Below, one piece after another: positions 39,300 through 50,978 of a stretch of 64,000 bases of DNA; within the stretch, counting starts at the first letter, position 1, and each line of letters starts with the position of its first letter. The notes under the pieces are model-generated. The model worked only from the letters and a program-made list of their open reading frames with translations. It did not search any database and was not told where the DNA came from. The DNA comes from Diphasiastrum complanatum (taxonomy: Eukaryota; Streptophyta; Lycopodiopsida; Lycopodiales; Lycopodiaceae): assembly GCA_029204225.1 (NCBI GenBank), contig CM055095.1:52425836-52489835 (forward strand), given 5' to 3'. The position numbers and the translations under genes were made by a program.

Positions 39300-41420
39300 T
39301 AGTGGCAAAGGACAACAAATTTTCGGAACATAATGATTTCGTCAGAGCACAATAATTTAACATAATGATCATTTGATTTTTAGTTCACACACATGATCAC
39401 ATAATAATCATTTTATTATTAGCCCACACTTATTCAAATACGAAACTTAAAAAGTTACTTGAGCTACAACTAAGAAATTTATCAATGGCTAATATAGTCC
39501 CGAATGAGGTGTTAAGGCATATCCATGCCATTCTAACCCACGAGACTATTATGACTCTTGCGCAAATCCATGCATCCCAAGAATATTAATGATTTATAGT
39601 TTAACCATAGTAGCTAACATTGTTTAGGTCAACCAAATTGGACTTGTTATATCAAAATTGAGATTGTTTTCATAGTCAATTAATTACTAGAAGACCTAGC
39701 ACAATGCAGTTTCATTAAACTTGAACAACTATATGTATACACAAACTAAATTGCATTTTCTTTATTAAGAATGTTTAGTGTGAGTACACTTTTTGTTATG
39801 AATATTACATATGATCCCTCATATTTGTGTTATTTATTTAATAAAAGGCTTATGAATGGACAATAGTAAATATCCTATGTAGCATTGACATAAAGATGAA
39901 ATATGCATTCAATTCTTTTAAAAAGTTTGATTTATAAGTGGTGCACCTAAGTGCAATATCAATATATAAATTACTCTTATATACTATAAACAAGTATATT
40001 TGTCAAATTCACGTGTGATATGGACTTATCCTGAAATGATTGTAATTTACTCAAGTCAATCTTGGACCCTCATACTACATGAGAACTTTGATTTTCTAAG
40101 AATTATCATGAATTGAAATCTCCCCCATGAGAAATACGTGTCAAGTAAAGGAAATGATTATGGTTTGATAAAGAGCAAAGAATATTTTGTATAAGGGATG
40201 GGAGACAAAGATAGTAGGTGGGCCACTCCATGATGTATATCAAATGTATTATTTGCTTCATGACATGGGAACATAAAGAGGCCCTTTAGGTTGAAAGTGA
40301 CGAATTGCTATCAAACTAATAATTGAGCACTTTTTTACAAAAAATCTAAAACATCCCAAAATGATTATTTTCAAAAGATTAACTTAACCTAATTTCCAAT
40401 TCTTGTGGAAAATACATGGAGCTTGGACTACTTAATGAGAGCATCTCTGCCACTTCCAGTAGTAGGGGATTTAAACTTCAGAAAAATATAGGAAATTCCA
40501 TTTGTATTGAATGTGTTATTTTTAAAACATTAATTTATTGGCTTTCATATTATAATAGAGAAATGTAAGCTTTAACTAATCAACATCAAACACTTCATTA
40601 CAATCTAAAGACAATAAGACTTAAAAACCAAACAACCTAGTATATAGACACAAGCTCTGAGACCAATGAACATAGTTTAATGCTTGAGAAAATAGTCATT
40701 ATAAGCATTGGTGGAAGAAAGAGATAAGTTTAATTTTTTTGTAGACAACCAGCTTTTGTAGAACATATGTGTCCAATGTCTATTGTCTTCATTATAGATT
40801 ATAGTTAACAACTATAGTATAATGCTCGAATTTCAATATCGAAGGTGTAACTCATTAGATTTTTTTAGAAGTTTATAAGGTTGAAAAGGATCAGCTGGAA
40901 AATATCTTTCATATTGTGGTTCTCATTTGTTAACATTTTGTCTCCACTACATCCACATGATCTTTATTACTACTCACACTAGTAATTTAGTTCACGTGCT
41001 TCATTTACTCAAATATGTCATAACAGTTACTTCATTTAGAAAGTGTTTCTCACTAGAGGACTTGTAGTATTTAATATAGGTTTAATCACTTGATGCAAGA
41101 CATTTATACAGTCCATTTCACTAGAACATTACCTCTCATACAAATCATGGAAGTAATGGAAATTAGAGATACAAGAGAAAGTAGTAGGAGAGGCAACATG
41201 AACTCATATTAATGAAAGGATAAAGACTTTCCCTAGTTATAAGAGAATGGAGGGGATAAGACACTTCATTCCTATTGGAAAGAGGGGGAGATGAACTTGG
41301 ACATGCACATAGAGGTTAAGTCAATCTTCAACTAAGAATTTGGCTAAGTATCTAATGACCATGTCACCGTACAATTTATGGTCCATATGAGAGAATCTGA
41401 GTAGCCTCAAAACTACTTTT
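39300..41420. other. AT-rich DNA between two copia remnants
   Basis: 2.1 kb without any frame carrying a retroelement or host domain on either strand, and no LTR terminus could be paired. It may be an old insertion or the pre-existing target DNA. Confidence 0.35.
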
Positions 41421-41424
41421 GTTT

Positions 41425-42180
41425 GTCAAGAGAAGTATGCTAATTCTATTCTTACAAGATTTCATATGGATAATGCTAAATCTATTGATACACCTATGGA
41501 ATCAAATGTAAAAGCTCACTATAAGAGATAATGAAAGATCCTTCGAGGACATTGCTCTCTATAGGAAGCTAGTTGGTTCACTCATATATCCAACCATCAG
41601 AAGACCAAATCTAAGCTATTGTGTTGGTAGATTAAGTCAGTTCATGCATGATCCTAGTGTGGAGCATTGGATGCTAGGAAAGAGAGTATTGAGGTGCATC
41701 TTGGGTTCTAGAGATTTTGGCATTGTTTATAGAAGATCATCTAACCTATATGTATTTCAGATTCAAACTTTGCAGGAGATCAAATAAATAGGAAATCCAT
41801 AAGGGCACAAGCTATTTTTACACGTGATAGAGCTATCTCGTAGATGTCAAAGCAGCAGACAACAATCTCTTTATCAACAATCGAAGCCGAGTACAAAGCC
41901 TTGACTTTATGCACCAAGGAGATGCTATGGATCAAAAAAATAGTATTGGATCTTGACTTGCTGGATTTTCAAAAGTGTCCAATCATCTTTTGTGATAACC
42001 TTTCATTTCAAAGTTTAGAAAACAATCTTGTTTTTCATACAAGGAGCAAACATATCGAGGTGGCTTATCATTTTGTGAAGAACAAGTCATGGCAAAGGAG
42101 GTGCAGCTTCAACATGTCTCATGAAGGGAGCGTGTGGCTGATATATTTACCAAAGCATTGGGAAAAGACTTGTTTATGAA
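41425..42180 (+). pseudogene. Copia RT end and RNase H (E1b)
   Basis: It begins with the RT C-terminal words K-Y-A-N-S-I-L and S-I-D-T-P-M-E-S, runs through stops in the Y-R-K-L-V-G-S region, then has the intact frame 41844-42179 with RNase H: S-T-I-E-A-E-Y-K-A-L (catalytic Glu), I-F-C-D-N (Asp), H-T-R-S-K-H-I-E-V-A-Y-H-F-V. It would end a copia pol; a polypurine tract and an LTR follow directly. Confidence 0.85.
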
Positions 42181-42227
42181 GCATATAACTCATCTTGGAG
42201 TACTGTCTAAGTTTATGCTAAGACTAG

Positions 42228-42690
42228 TTGAAGAGGGAGTGTGAAAATTTCAACTAGTTAAGTTGACTTAAATTGGCAATTTTGAGGCCAATATGAGATT
42301 TCAACTTAGAGATAGATTTTATTATGTTAATAAAGCCTAAGAATGGTTAATTTACTATTTTTAGTAGCTAGTAAAGTTAATAAGGTCAAATTTAGACCTC
42401 TTGTTATTGGTTGATCTACATACAATGAATCTAGTACAAATATCTAGGTTTTTTGTGAAGTGCTTTAGAGACTACCATTTAGGGTAACTTTTGGCAAGTG
42501 GAAAAATGTCATTTTTTTGCTATAAATAGCATGTACAATGAGCAAAATGTATTCAAGAGTTCTCTTTTTACTTAGAGAACATTCATCTCCTATGCTATTG
42601 TCTTCTAGCTCTTCTCGTCTTGATATCTTGATTTCTAATGTGTAAAATGCTTGTTCTTGAGTTCACACATGTGAAGGCTGAGTTACTACA
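42228..42690 (+). repeat. Polypurine tract and 3' LTR of E1b
   Basis: The purine tract 'gaagagggag' (42230-42239) is followed by TGTGAAAATTTC at 42240, the expected PPT/LTR junction after RNase H. The right edge is not certain; 'gttactaca' near 42690 is one candidate. The LTR contains one 'cacacatgtga' box like those in the E4 LTR. Its 5' partner was not found. Confidence 0.6.
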
Positions 42691-43011
42691 ATTGTTTTAC
42701 GGACATGGATAGTACTATATTGGATCTTAGTCATTATAATGATTTTTCCATGAATTTCCATGTTCTAGCATGTTAGATGCACGATTTCTAGCTTGTTGAT
42801 AAAACTAGGTGTGCAACCAAATTTACCTCTAGATCTAACTGATCCATTACACATGTTTTGGATCTAATTATTTCACATGAACTAGTTAGCATTCTCTTGA
42901 TAAATATAAGAGGCCATTTCCTCAACAAAGGGGGAATGTTGCCACTTCTTTGAAAGTCGGCCTGCTCTAATTTGATCTTCATAGAGCAGATTTCTTGCAC
43001 TTAATATTTAT

Positions 43012-43682
43012 TGTTAGTATTCTTCCATCTTCCAACAACAGAAACAGAAGGCTCAAATTTTTAGCAATCGAGATTTTTCGACCCTGCATCGGATCAGATC
43101 GAGGCAAAAAATTATCCGGACGTCTTCGACCCTGGATCGGGTCGAATCGGGTCTGATTCTTTCGACCCTAGAAAATTCGACCCTATCTGTATTTTTCAAC
43201 CCAGTGTAAAATTCGATGCGTTGTTTATATTTTTTCGATACATTGTAAATTCGATACTATCGATCTGAAATCCAGTCTGAAATCCGACCCAATGACTTGG
43301 CGTTGGCAGTCCGCCCACTTTGTACATACATTAACTATAATGAGGCGGTTGTAATAACTACAACAAAACAGTTGTTGTAGATATTTTATAGTATAACAAA
43401 CCTAGAATCTTCATGAGAAGACTTCTTTTGATAATTCTTAATCTGATCGATACTTTTGTAGCCAGAGTTATCACTCTCAACGATCATAAGTTGAAGTTAT
43501 GACTTCAAGCATTGTACTCACTGTTTGATATTAATTAGAGTGCAAATTTTCAGTCTCACTTCTGTATTGTTGCATTCGTCTGTATCATTCAATTTGAAAA
43601 TTATATTGTTGTATGTTGTGCTTCCGATCCTACTCACAAATCTCGCTCAAGCTTTCGTTGACAATATCACTGATTTTCGACA
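43012..43682 (+). repeat. E2 5' LTR
   Basis: It pairs with 56533-57228. The first 25-30 bases are shorter or replaced compared with the 3' copy. It contains several repeats of TTCGACCCT, and a T-rich region. It ends TTTTCGACA before the primer site at 43683. Confidence 0.75.
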
Positions 43683-43694
43683 TGGTATCAGAGC
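43683..43694 (+). other. E2 primer-binding site
   Basis: TGGTATCAGAGC immediately follows the LTR end, the usual plant copia site pairing with initiator methionine tRNA. Confidence 0.9.
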
Positions 43695-43823
43695 GGACAA
43701 TTCAGTAATCTGCTTTTCATTGCGGATTATTAGTCTTGTTTCTACCAAGACAACGTTATAGCAAGCGCGCAGCCAACAATATTCTGAAATTGTTGTTTCT
43801 ACCAACGATCTCACTCACCGATA

Positions 43824-44650
43824 ATGGATTCTACTTCTAGTACCTCTTTGATTGACGGACTCGATGGGAGTAACTACCATCTCTAGAAGTTCAAAATGAA
43901 GGTCATACTACTCACCAAGGAACTGTGGGACATTGCCAATGGCACAGAATGGTAAGGCTTTTGCTATGATCACTCTCAACATCAAAGACAATAAAAATCA
44001 GTCACATACATGTTGTTCAGACTCTAAGGATGCATGGGACATCCTAGCAATCCTCTATGATATCAGGGATGTCACCTCCAAACTCCATTTGGAGAAGAAA
44101 TTCTTCACCCTGAGAATGTTTGAAGGAGTAGGTGTTTCGAGTTATATCAACACTTTTCAAAATCTTATGGAACAGATGACAACAACTGGCTCTATAATTG
44201 AAGATATCATTGCTGTTATGACTTTATTGTCGAGTCTTCTTGAGGCCTATGAGAATTGGGTCCTAGCAATTTCGATCTAGAAGAAGATTGCCCTTTCAAG
44301 AGTGATTTCATTACTTCAACAAGAGGAGGCCAAAAGATCTTCAACCTCCTTAGGCACAGTGTCGGATCCTCAAGCTCTATATCCCAAAAATCAGAAGTTC
44401 ATATCCAAAAAGAAGATCAATATGCAGTCAGGATCGAATTTTGGCTCAGGGTCAAATTTTGACTCTGAGTCGAATTCTGGTCCAGGGTCAAATTTTGGCT
44501 CAGGGTCGAATTTGAACTCTTCATCCTTCCAACCAAAGTAGAAAATATTCTGTAGATACTGCAAGAAAACTGGACATGAAATCAAGGACTGCAGAACTTT
44601 GAAACTCAACAATGAGAAGAACAAGCAATTCCACCAACAAGCACATTCTG
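43824..44650 (+). pseudogene. E2 gag with GSNF-type repeats and zinc knuckle
   Basis: The ATG at 43824 opens M-D-S-T-S-S-T-S-L-I-D-G-L-D-G-S-N-Y, a copia gag start. Frame changes lead through D-A-W-D-I-L and L-E-K-K-F-F-T-L-R-M to a repeat region (about 44420-44515) of G-S-N-F, S-G-S-N-F, D-S-E-S-N-S type units, about 18-24 nt each. The knuckle CRYCKKTGHEIKDC follows at about 44551-44592. Several stops break the frame. Confidence 0.85.
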
Positions 44651-44699
44651 CTTCAACTAGTTTTTCGATCCAGCAGCAAAAGGAAGATAAAGCAACTTT

Positions 44700-45334
44700 C
44701 ATGACCAAGATATCGATTCCTAGTATCTTGATTTTGGAGCAACACAACACATGACTCACTACCAAGACTGGTTCAAGGATTATAAATCTTTCACCCACTC
44801 TCAAGCTGTGCAACTTGAAGACAACTCATCACAATCAATCCAAGGTGAAGGAACAATCAGGATCGAATTTTAGAAAGGTGAAGTCAAGCTACTGTCCAAT
44901 GTTCTCCACGTACCAAACCTGACCAAGAATCTGCTCTCAGTTAGCAAAATCACTGATTTAGGTCGAAGGGTCGAATTTAACACACAAGGCTGCACAATTC
45001 TTGACAAATCTCAAAAAGTTCTAGCTTTTCTAATATGCTTTGGCATTTCAGATTTGGCCACTTGAACTTCAATAGTATTCAACAAATGTCGACACAAAGA
45101 CTAGTACAAGATCTATCTTTTGTCAGCAAGCCTACTTCTCCATGTGAAAGCTGTATAATCAACAAGCATGCTAGAAGTCCTTTCATTTCTGACTCAGTTC
45201 ATACTTCCAAAGGCCTGCTAGATCTTGTACATAACGACATATGTGGCCCAATGCAGACTGCTTCCATAGGGGGAGATTTATACCTACTAATCTTCATCGA
45301 TGACTTCTCCCAAAGGATTCAAGGCGAAGTATGA
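44700..45334 (+). pseudogene. E2 protease and integrase start
   Basis: The protease site appears as L-D-F-G-A-T-Q-H-M-T (Ser replaced by Phe next to the catalytic Asp), then V-L-H-V-P-N-L-T-K-N-L-L-S-V. The frame 45035-45334 has the pre-integrase H-F-R-F-G-H-L-N, C-E-S-C and the integrase start G-P-M-Q-T-A-S-I-G-G and F-I-D-D-F-S. It then jumps straight to RT, so the integrase core is deleted at about 45318. Confidence 0.82.
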
Positions 45335-45936
45335 TGCTAAAGGAACGCTAAATCGATACAATGCTAGGTTGGTTGCCAAAGGCTATTCCCAAATTCCAGA
45401 TCTATTATTCTGAGACCTTCAGCCCAGTTGTCAGGCATGCTTCGATCCGTTTGCTACTCTCCCATGCAGCTGCAGCAAACTTGAAGTCCATCAACTGGAC
45501 CAAACTGCTTTCCTCAATGGGACCATTGAAGAGGTAATTTTCATGTCATAACCAGAAGGATACGAGTTGAGGGAAGCAAAACCTTGTATACAAAATTTAC
45601 AAGGCACTCTATGGGCTGAAACAGTCACCCAGAATCTAGTTCCACAAAATAAATGTATTTCTTATTGAGAATGGTTTTATTCCAAACTCAACAGCAGACT
45701 CGAATGTCTACTTCAAGTCTGTATCGAATTTCTTTATCATCATCACTCTCTATGTGGATGATACACTATTATTTAGTAACGATCTAAATTTGATGAAGGA
45801 AACAAAATGTATGCTAGCCAAGGAGTACAAAATGACTGCACTATTGTCTTGAATCAAAATTTTCTGAATCCGACCCAGCAGATTGATATTCATCAGTCAG
45901 CAGAGATATCTCACTAACGTGCTGGAGAAGTATGAG
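45320..45936 (+). pseudogene. E2 reverse transcriptase, broken
   Basis: Scattered over frames: F-K-A-K-Y-D, Y-N-A-R-L-V-A-K-G-Y-S-Q, F-N-G-T-I-E-E-V, P-E-G-Y, L-Y-V-D-D (catalytic box, near 45750) and Y-L-T-N-V-L-E-K-Y-E. The last is cut at 45936 by the LTR of E3. RNase H of the same element resumes at 56041. Confidence 0.78.
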
Positions 45937-46206
45937 TTAGAATTAAAGTAGAATCATTGTGCTACTGTACTATGGGTCCTATCAGTGGATAAGGATCAGT
46001 TGGCCTCGCCACGAGGCAAGTCGACAGGACACTCGTTCCGCCAACGGCAACCTGGGTCATGCATGGGTTGCCTGAGTGAACAATTATATGTACAGTGTAG
46101 TTTCATTTTGAGAAATACAGTTGCTATGTGAGCTTGCAGTGGAGAGTGTTTTCTGTCTGTGTTACTATGTAGCATGATCTGTGTTCCTGTGCAAAGCAAA
46201 TTCTAA
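45937..46206 (+). repeat. E3 5' LTR
   Basis: 270 bp, TTAGAATT to AATTCTAA. One base separates it from TTGGTATCAGAGC, the primer-site region. Confidence 0.88.
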
Positions 46207-46208
46207 GT

Positions 46209-46220
46209 TGGTATCAGAGC
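46209..46220 (+). other. E3 primer-binding site
   Basis: TGGTATCAGAGC two bases after the 5' LTR end, complementary to the initiator methionine tRNA 3' region as in most plant copia elements. Confidence 0.9.
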
Positions 46221-47547
46221 CGTACAGGGAGTGTACACAGTACAACATCACCGTCGAAGAGAGCTTCAGGAGAAGAGAAGTCTTTTGAGAGTCCGGGGTT
46301 TACGGCGGGCTGAAGACGGAAAGAAAAGTCACTGTATAGACAGTCGTTAGGCGTAAAGGGATTTGCAGAGGAGCTACAAAGAGCAGTAATAGTGGCCATA
46401 GCAATTGACAGGGCATGATTTGGTGAAAAACTGAGAAAATTGTGAATTTCTCAGCTTCGGTGGGGTTTTGAAGCTTTCTCTGCAAAGTTGAAGCGTGTGT
46501 GGTGAAATCCTTACCAAATCATATGTCGTCAGTCCCATCAGATTGGTAGGACTAGGGTGACCTTAGGGAGGTTGAATTTGTAAGAAAAAAAAAACTTAGA
46601 GTAAAGCTGAGAATTGCTTGGAAAAGAGCTGAAGAAGGGTTTCTTGGTAAAAATAAGAAAACTATTGGAAAAACCAGCTGTTCTTAGTCGTTCCAAGGCC
46701 AAATACAGATCTGAAAAGTTATTCCAGGGTGCAGAGATAAGACGCACCAGCTACAGATTCAGATTGGATCGAAAATGCCCTAGAATCGCGCAAGAACAAG
46801 CTGATTTAGCTTGAAAAGAAGCAAGAAATCAGGAAAGAGGAGGAGAGGTCGTGGAGGCCGTGAGGACTAGTCGCTCGCTTCAAAACCAAAGAACACATAG
46901 TGTTCCAAAGTGAGACATGCCTGCAAGCGTGTGGATCAGCACACAAAAGCTCCCAGAACTGTTGGATCTCCAGTCACATAGATCTGTGGTAAAGATCGAG
47001 CCTCCAGTTGTGGGCTGTTGGATCCAAGGTAGCCATTGGATTGAGGTGAAAGGGGCTTTGAAAGGACCTGAAGGCCATTGAAGGAAGATTGGCCATTCAA
47101 CTTCATTAAAAATTTTCAAACTGAAATTGGAGTTGGGTCCCTTCACATGTGAAAGGTGAAGTTTCTTCAAGGTGAAGAAACGGTTCAAAACCTCAAAAAG
47201 CCCTTATTTTTTAGTCCTTTAGCCTATTTTGACCAACGAAAGGCTATAACCTCCAAACAAAGGGCATTTGGACTGTAGCAAGTACGCTACCGCAAAACAG
47301 AGTAACTGTAGTGAAGAAAGTGCTCAGAGTGCACCCGAAGTGATTTCACCATTTCACTAGGCACGAAGTTGGGAGTTGACGACTGAGTGCATTTTGGAAG
47401 GCGACGTCGATTTGGCTTTTAAACTGGTGGAAAAGCGGTGAGTGGCCTGGTAAGGGAAAAAATGCAGGTCATTATTTTCAACTTCTGACATCACTGTTGG
47501 CCTCGGCATACTGTTTTTAGCCTACGGCAATTTCAAGCAGTTTTGCG
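46221..47547 (+). other. E3 leader between primer site and gag
   Basis: About 1.3 kb without a retroelement domain. It is G/A-rich in parts and includes minus-strand shadow frames. This is a long untranslated leader for a copia element of this size. Confidence 0.5.
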
Positions 47548-48474
47548 ATGGCAAACATGGGAGAGTCCATTTTGAGTGAAAGTAGCAAATTGGATGGGAT
47601 TTCCAACTATGCAGTGTGGAAATTCAAAATGAAAAACATACTGATGGAGAAAGATGTGTGGGGAGTCATCACAGGTGATGAGAGAAGGCCGCCAAATGAA
47701 GCGGATATCAAAGTGTTCGACAAAAAGATGAGGAAAGCTTTGACCTTCATTAACTTGTCAGTGAAGGACCACATCATTACCCACATTTGTGATGCTGTTA
47801 CACCCAGACAAACATGGGATGTGCTAAAAGAGCAGTTCAAGACGTCAAATCCGTCAAGAATCATGTTTCTGAAGTCAAAGCTGAATAGTGACCGAATGGA
47901 ACAAGGAGAGCACATTTAGACGTACATGACCAAAATCAAGACAATGAGGGATGAACTACATTCTATTGGTGAGCGCATACGTGATGTGGAGCTGGTGCAC
48001 AATGCATTGTGTGGCATTGCAGAACCCTATCAGATGTTTGTGAACGGAATAACATCAAGAGAAAGATTGCCAACCTTTGACGCGCTCACATGAATCTTGA
48101 TGCAGGAAGAGCAACGACGAGAAATGGTGAAAGCTAGACGTCAAAATACTGACGATCAGGCACTTGCAACACGCCAAAAACAAGGCAAGGACAAGGGCAA
48201 GAAGAAGTCTAAGCAATTTGTCAAGTCTCAAGAAGATGAGGGATCTTTCAGTAAGACCAAGAAGAAAGACAAGTGCTTCCATTGTGGTAAAAAGGGCCAT
48301 TGGAAGAGTGAATGTCGCAAATTCCTGGCGGAACAAGACAAGGGAAAACCAAAACAAGCAGGTAACCTTGTCGATGAGGGTGAGATTGAAGACTCTAGCA
48401 TCTTTATATCTGCATTGTCATCTAATCAAGATGATCAAGCATGGTACATTGACTGGGAGTCACAAGACACATGA
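47548..48474 (+). pseudogene. E3 gag
   Basis: ATG 47548 opens M-A-N-M-G-E-S-I-L. The copia gag core is well kept: L-D-G-I-S-N-Y-A-V-W-K-F-K-M, A-L-T-F-I-N-L-S-V, T-W-D-V-L-K-E-Q-F. A TAG at 47917-47919 sits where Gln (CAG) is expected, and a TGA near 48091 where Gly is expected. The second part (48097-48474) is Lys-rich with the knuckle CFHCGKKGHWKSEC. It would form particles; this copy has at least two stops. Confidence 0.87.
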
Positions 48475-49150
48475 CAGGTAACAAGAATTGGTTCAGTAGC
48501 ATGAAAGTGTTGGATAATGGAACGTCCGTTTCACAAGCAAATGACGAGGTGTGCAAGATCAAGGGGATAGGCACCATTTCAATCCAACAAATCAAAAGTT
48601 GAAAGTGGAATTCGCCCATGATCGTTGCTTTGTGAAGGATGTGAGCTAAAAGTTCAAAGTTATTGCGGATGGAGTAAGAGAGCCCAATACAAAATTGTAC
48701 AGGTTGAATGGCATTAAGAGAGAGCTAATATGTCCATATACTCCTCAGCAAAATGGCATAGCCGAGAGAAATAATAGATATCTTTGTGAGTGTGCAAAAA
48801 CCTTGAGGCTAGATTCTTCTCTACCCAAGTCATTTTGGGGAGAGGCTATTGTTTGTGCAAATTATTTGTGCAATAGATTGACATATAAGTCCATTGGAGA
48901 GATAACACTTATGTGAGACTATTTGGTAAGAAGCCAAACCTCAAGGATCTTAAAATCTTTGGGTCTACTTGCTATGTATTCCAAGATTTATATACAAGAA
49001 AGAAGGATGATCCTACATCCATCAAAGGTATCTTTGTTGGTTATGGAGAAAATAGCAAGGGATATAGAGTCTGCAATCCTATCACTAAAAAGATCTTAGT
49101 GATAAAGATGTTAATCTTGATGAAGGTCATTTTATCAAAGTGAATGAAAG
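48430..49150 (+). pseudogene. E3 protease remnant and integrase C-terminal half
   Basis: The protease site is decayed (W-Y-I-D-W-E-S). A deletion then joins it, near 48705, to integrase at G-I-K-R-E-L-I-C, followed by T-P-Q-Q-N-G-I-A-E-R-N-N (catalytic Glu region) and S-F-W-G-E-A-I-V (frame 48695-48916). The integrase end F-G-K-K-P-N-L-K-D-L-K-I-F-G and G-I-F-V-G-Y-G follows in frame 48913-49143. The two catalytic Asp regions are missing. Confidence 0.85.
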
Positions 49151-49479
49151 TGCTACTAATCATTCTTGTGCCAAGGATCTTGCAAAAATTGAGGAGGAGC
49201 CATCTATTGATGTCTTGAGCCATCAAGTCTCACATATTTGGACAAGGGTGAGCAAAGGGAAGGCACTCATTCTCTTACCTCTTATACTTTTCTCACCTCA
49301 ATGCTTGATGAACCAAGTTGCTTTGAAGATGTTATAAAGTCACTTGAATGGAAGGATGTCATGAAAACAGAGTATGATGCTAAACGATTGTGAAAAGTGC
49401 CACTTCTATGCTGGTTAAGATGAAACTGCCAAAAGATTTTTGGTCAGACGCATGCAGCACGACAGTCTATCTTCAAAAT

Positions 49480-50643
49480 AGAAGTCCAACCATTCATGGA
49501 TCAACCTGAAGGCTTTGTAGCGAAAGGACAGGAAAATAAAGTATATCGCTTGAAGAAAGCACTTTATGGTCTTAAACAGGCACCACGTGCGTGGTATAGC
49601 AGGATTGATGCCTACTTTCATTTAAAGGGGATGGTGAGAACACATTATGATCCAAATCTATATGTCTTATGCTTTGATGGTATAGTTGCTTTGATTGATC
49701 TTTATGTTGATGACTTGATTATTACGGAAAATAATCAAGAGATGATAGACATGTTCAAGAAAGACCTCATGGAACAATTCGAGATGACAGATCTCAACCT
49801 GATGTATTATTGCCTTGGAGTAGAGGTGTGGCAAAAAGGACACAAAGTGGGTTTAACACAGGTGAAGTATGTCAAATAGTTGTTGCACAAGTTTAGGTTG
49901 TAGGATTGCAAAGCAATAAATACTCCTATTGAACCAGGTAAAAAGCTTTCTAAGCTTGATGAGTCACAGTCATTTGATGCTACACTTTATAGACGGTTAG
50001 TAGGGAGCTTGATTTACCTTACCACGACTAGACCAGATATATGCTATGATGTTGGCATTGTAAGTCAATTTATGACAGCACCTATGAAAACGCATTGGAA
50101 GGCAGCTAAATGCATTTTGCGTTATGTGAAAGGCACTTCAGATTATGGCTTGATTTATAGGAAGCGTGATGGTTTACCTGAGTTGTGTGGTTATGTGGAT
50201 GCAGATTGGGGAGGTGACTATGATGATCGTAGATCCACCATAGGGTATGTATTCCAGGTTTGTGGTAGTTGCTTTTCCTGGTCTAGTAAAAGCAAAGTAC
50301 AATTGCTCTATCCACCACAGAAGCAGAGTATAAGGCAATGTGTAGTGCAGCACAGAAAGCTATATGGTTGAGACAAATCTTGGAAGAAGTTGGCATGAAG
50401 CAAAAAAATCCCATGACATTACATAGCGATAGTCAGAGTGGCATTCAGCTAGCAAAGAATCCAGTGTTCCATGCGAGAACTAAACACATTGAGATTCAGT
50501 ATCACTTTACACGTGAGAGGCTGTCGAGTCATGAAATTCATGTTGTTCATTGTAGCACAGAAGAACAACTAGCTGATATTTTCACTAAGCCACTTATTGG
50601 AGAAAATTTTGATAAGTTTAGATCAAAGCTTTCTGTAATTTAA
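49480..50643 (+). pseudogene. E3 reverse transcriptase and RNase H
   Basis: RT begins late, at M-D-Q-P-E-G-F-V-A-K-G, so its N-terminal third is deleted. It is then well preserved: L-K-K-A-L-Y-G-L-K-Q-A-P-R-A-W-Y, D-L-Y-V-D-D-L-I-I (intact YVDD, near 49703), Y-C-L-G-V-E-V. Two TAG codons near 49879 and 49901 stand where Gln (CAG) is expected. RNase H follows in 50009-50371 (Y-V-D-A-D-W-G-G-D) and 50338-50643 (H-S-D-S-Q-S-G-I, H-A-R-T-K-H-I-E-I-Q, L-A-D-I-F-T-K-P-L). The stop at 50641 lies 55 bp before the purine tract. Confidence 0.88.
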
Positions 50644-50708
50644 GTTTATTGACTTTAAAGCTATGTATATGACTGTATAAAAAGTAGACTCTACTTTAAG
50701 GGAGAGAG

Positions 50709-50978
50709 TTAGAATTGAAGTAGAATCACTGCGCTACTGTACTGTGGGTCCTATCAGTGGATAAGGATCAGTTGGCCTCGCCACAAGGCAAGTCGATGGG
50801 ACACACATCCCGCCAACGGCCACCTGGGTCATGCATGGATTGCTTGAGTGAACAACTATATGTACAGTGTAATTTCATTTTGAGAAATACAGTTGCTATG
50901 TGAGCTTACTGTGGAGAGTGTTTTCTGTCTGTGTTACTGTGTAGCATGATCTATGTTCCTGTGCAAAGCAAATTCTAA
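50709..50978 (+). repeat. E3 3' LTR
   Basis: 270 bp, same termini as the 5' copy, preceded by 'aagggagagag'. The right flank starts inside a reverse-strand copia RNase H (E4). Confidence 0.88.

Larger units (their letters stand above)
45937..50978 (+). mobile_element. Copia element E3 with matched 270-bp LTRs
   Basis: LTRs 45937-46206 and 50709-50978 have equal length and differ at about 19 positions by eye, mostly transitions. They begin TTAGAATT and end AATTCTAA instead of the usual TG and CA. The primer site TGGTATCAGAGC is at 46209-46220 and the purine tract 'aagggagagag' at 50698-50708. The interior holds gag, protease, part of integrase, RT and RNase H on +. It is inserted in E2's RT on the left and abuts E4 on the right. 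The flanks do not show a matching 5-bp duplication. Confidence 0.88.
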
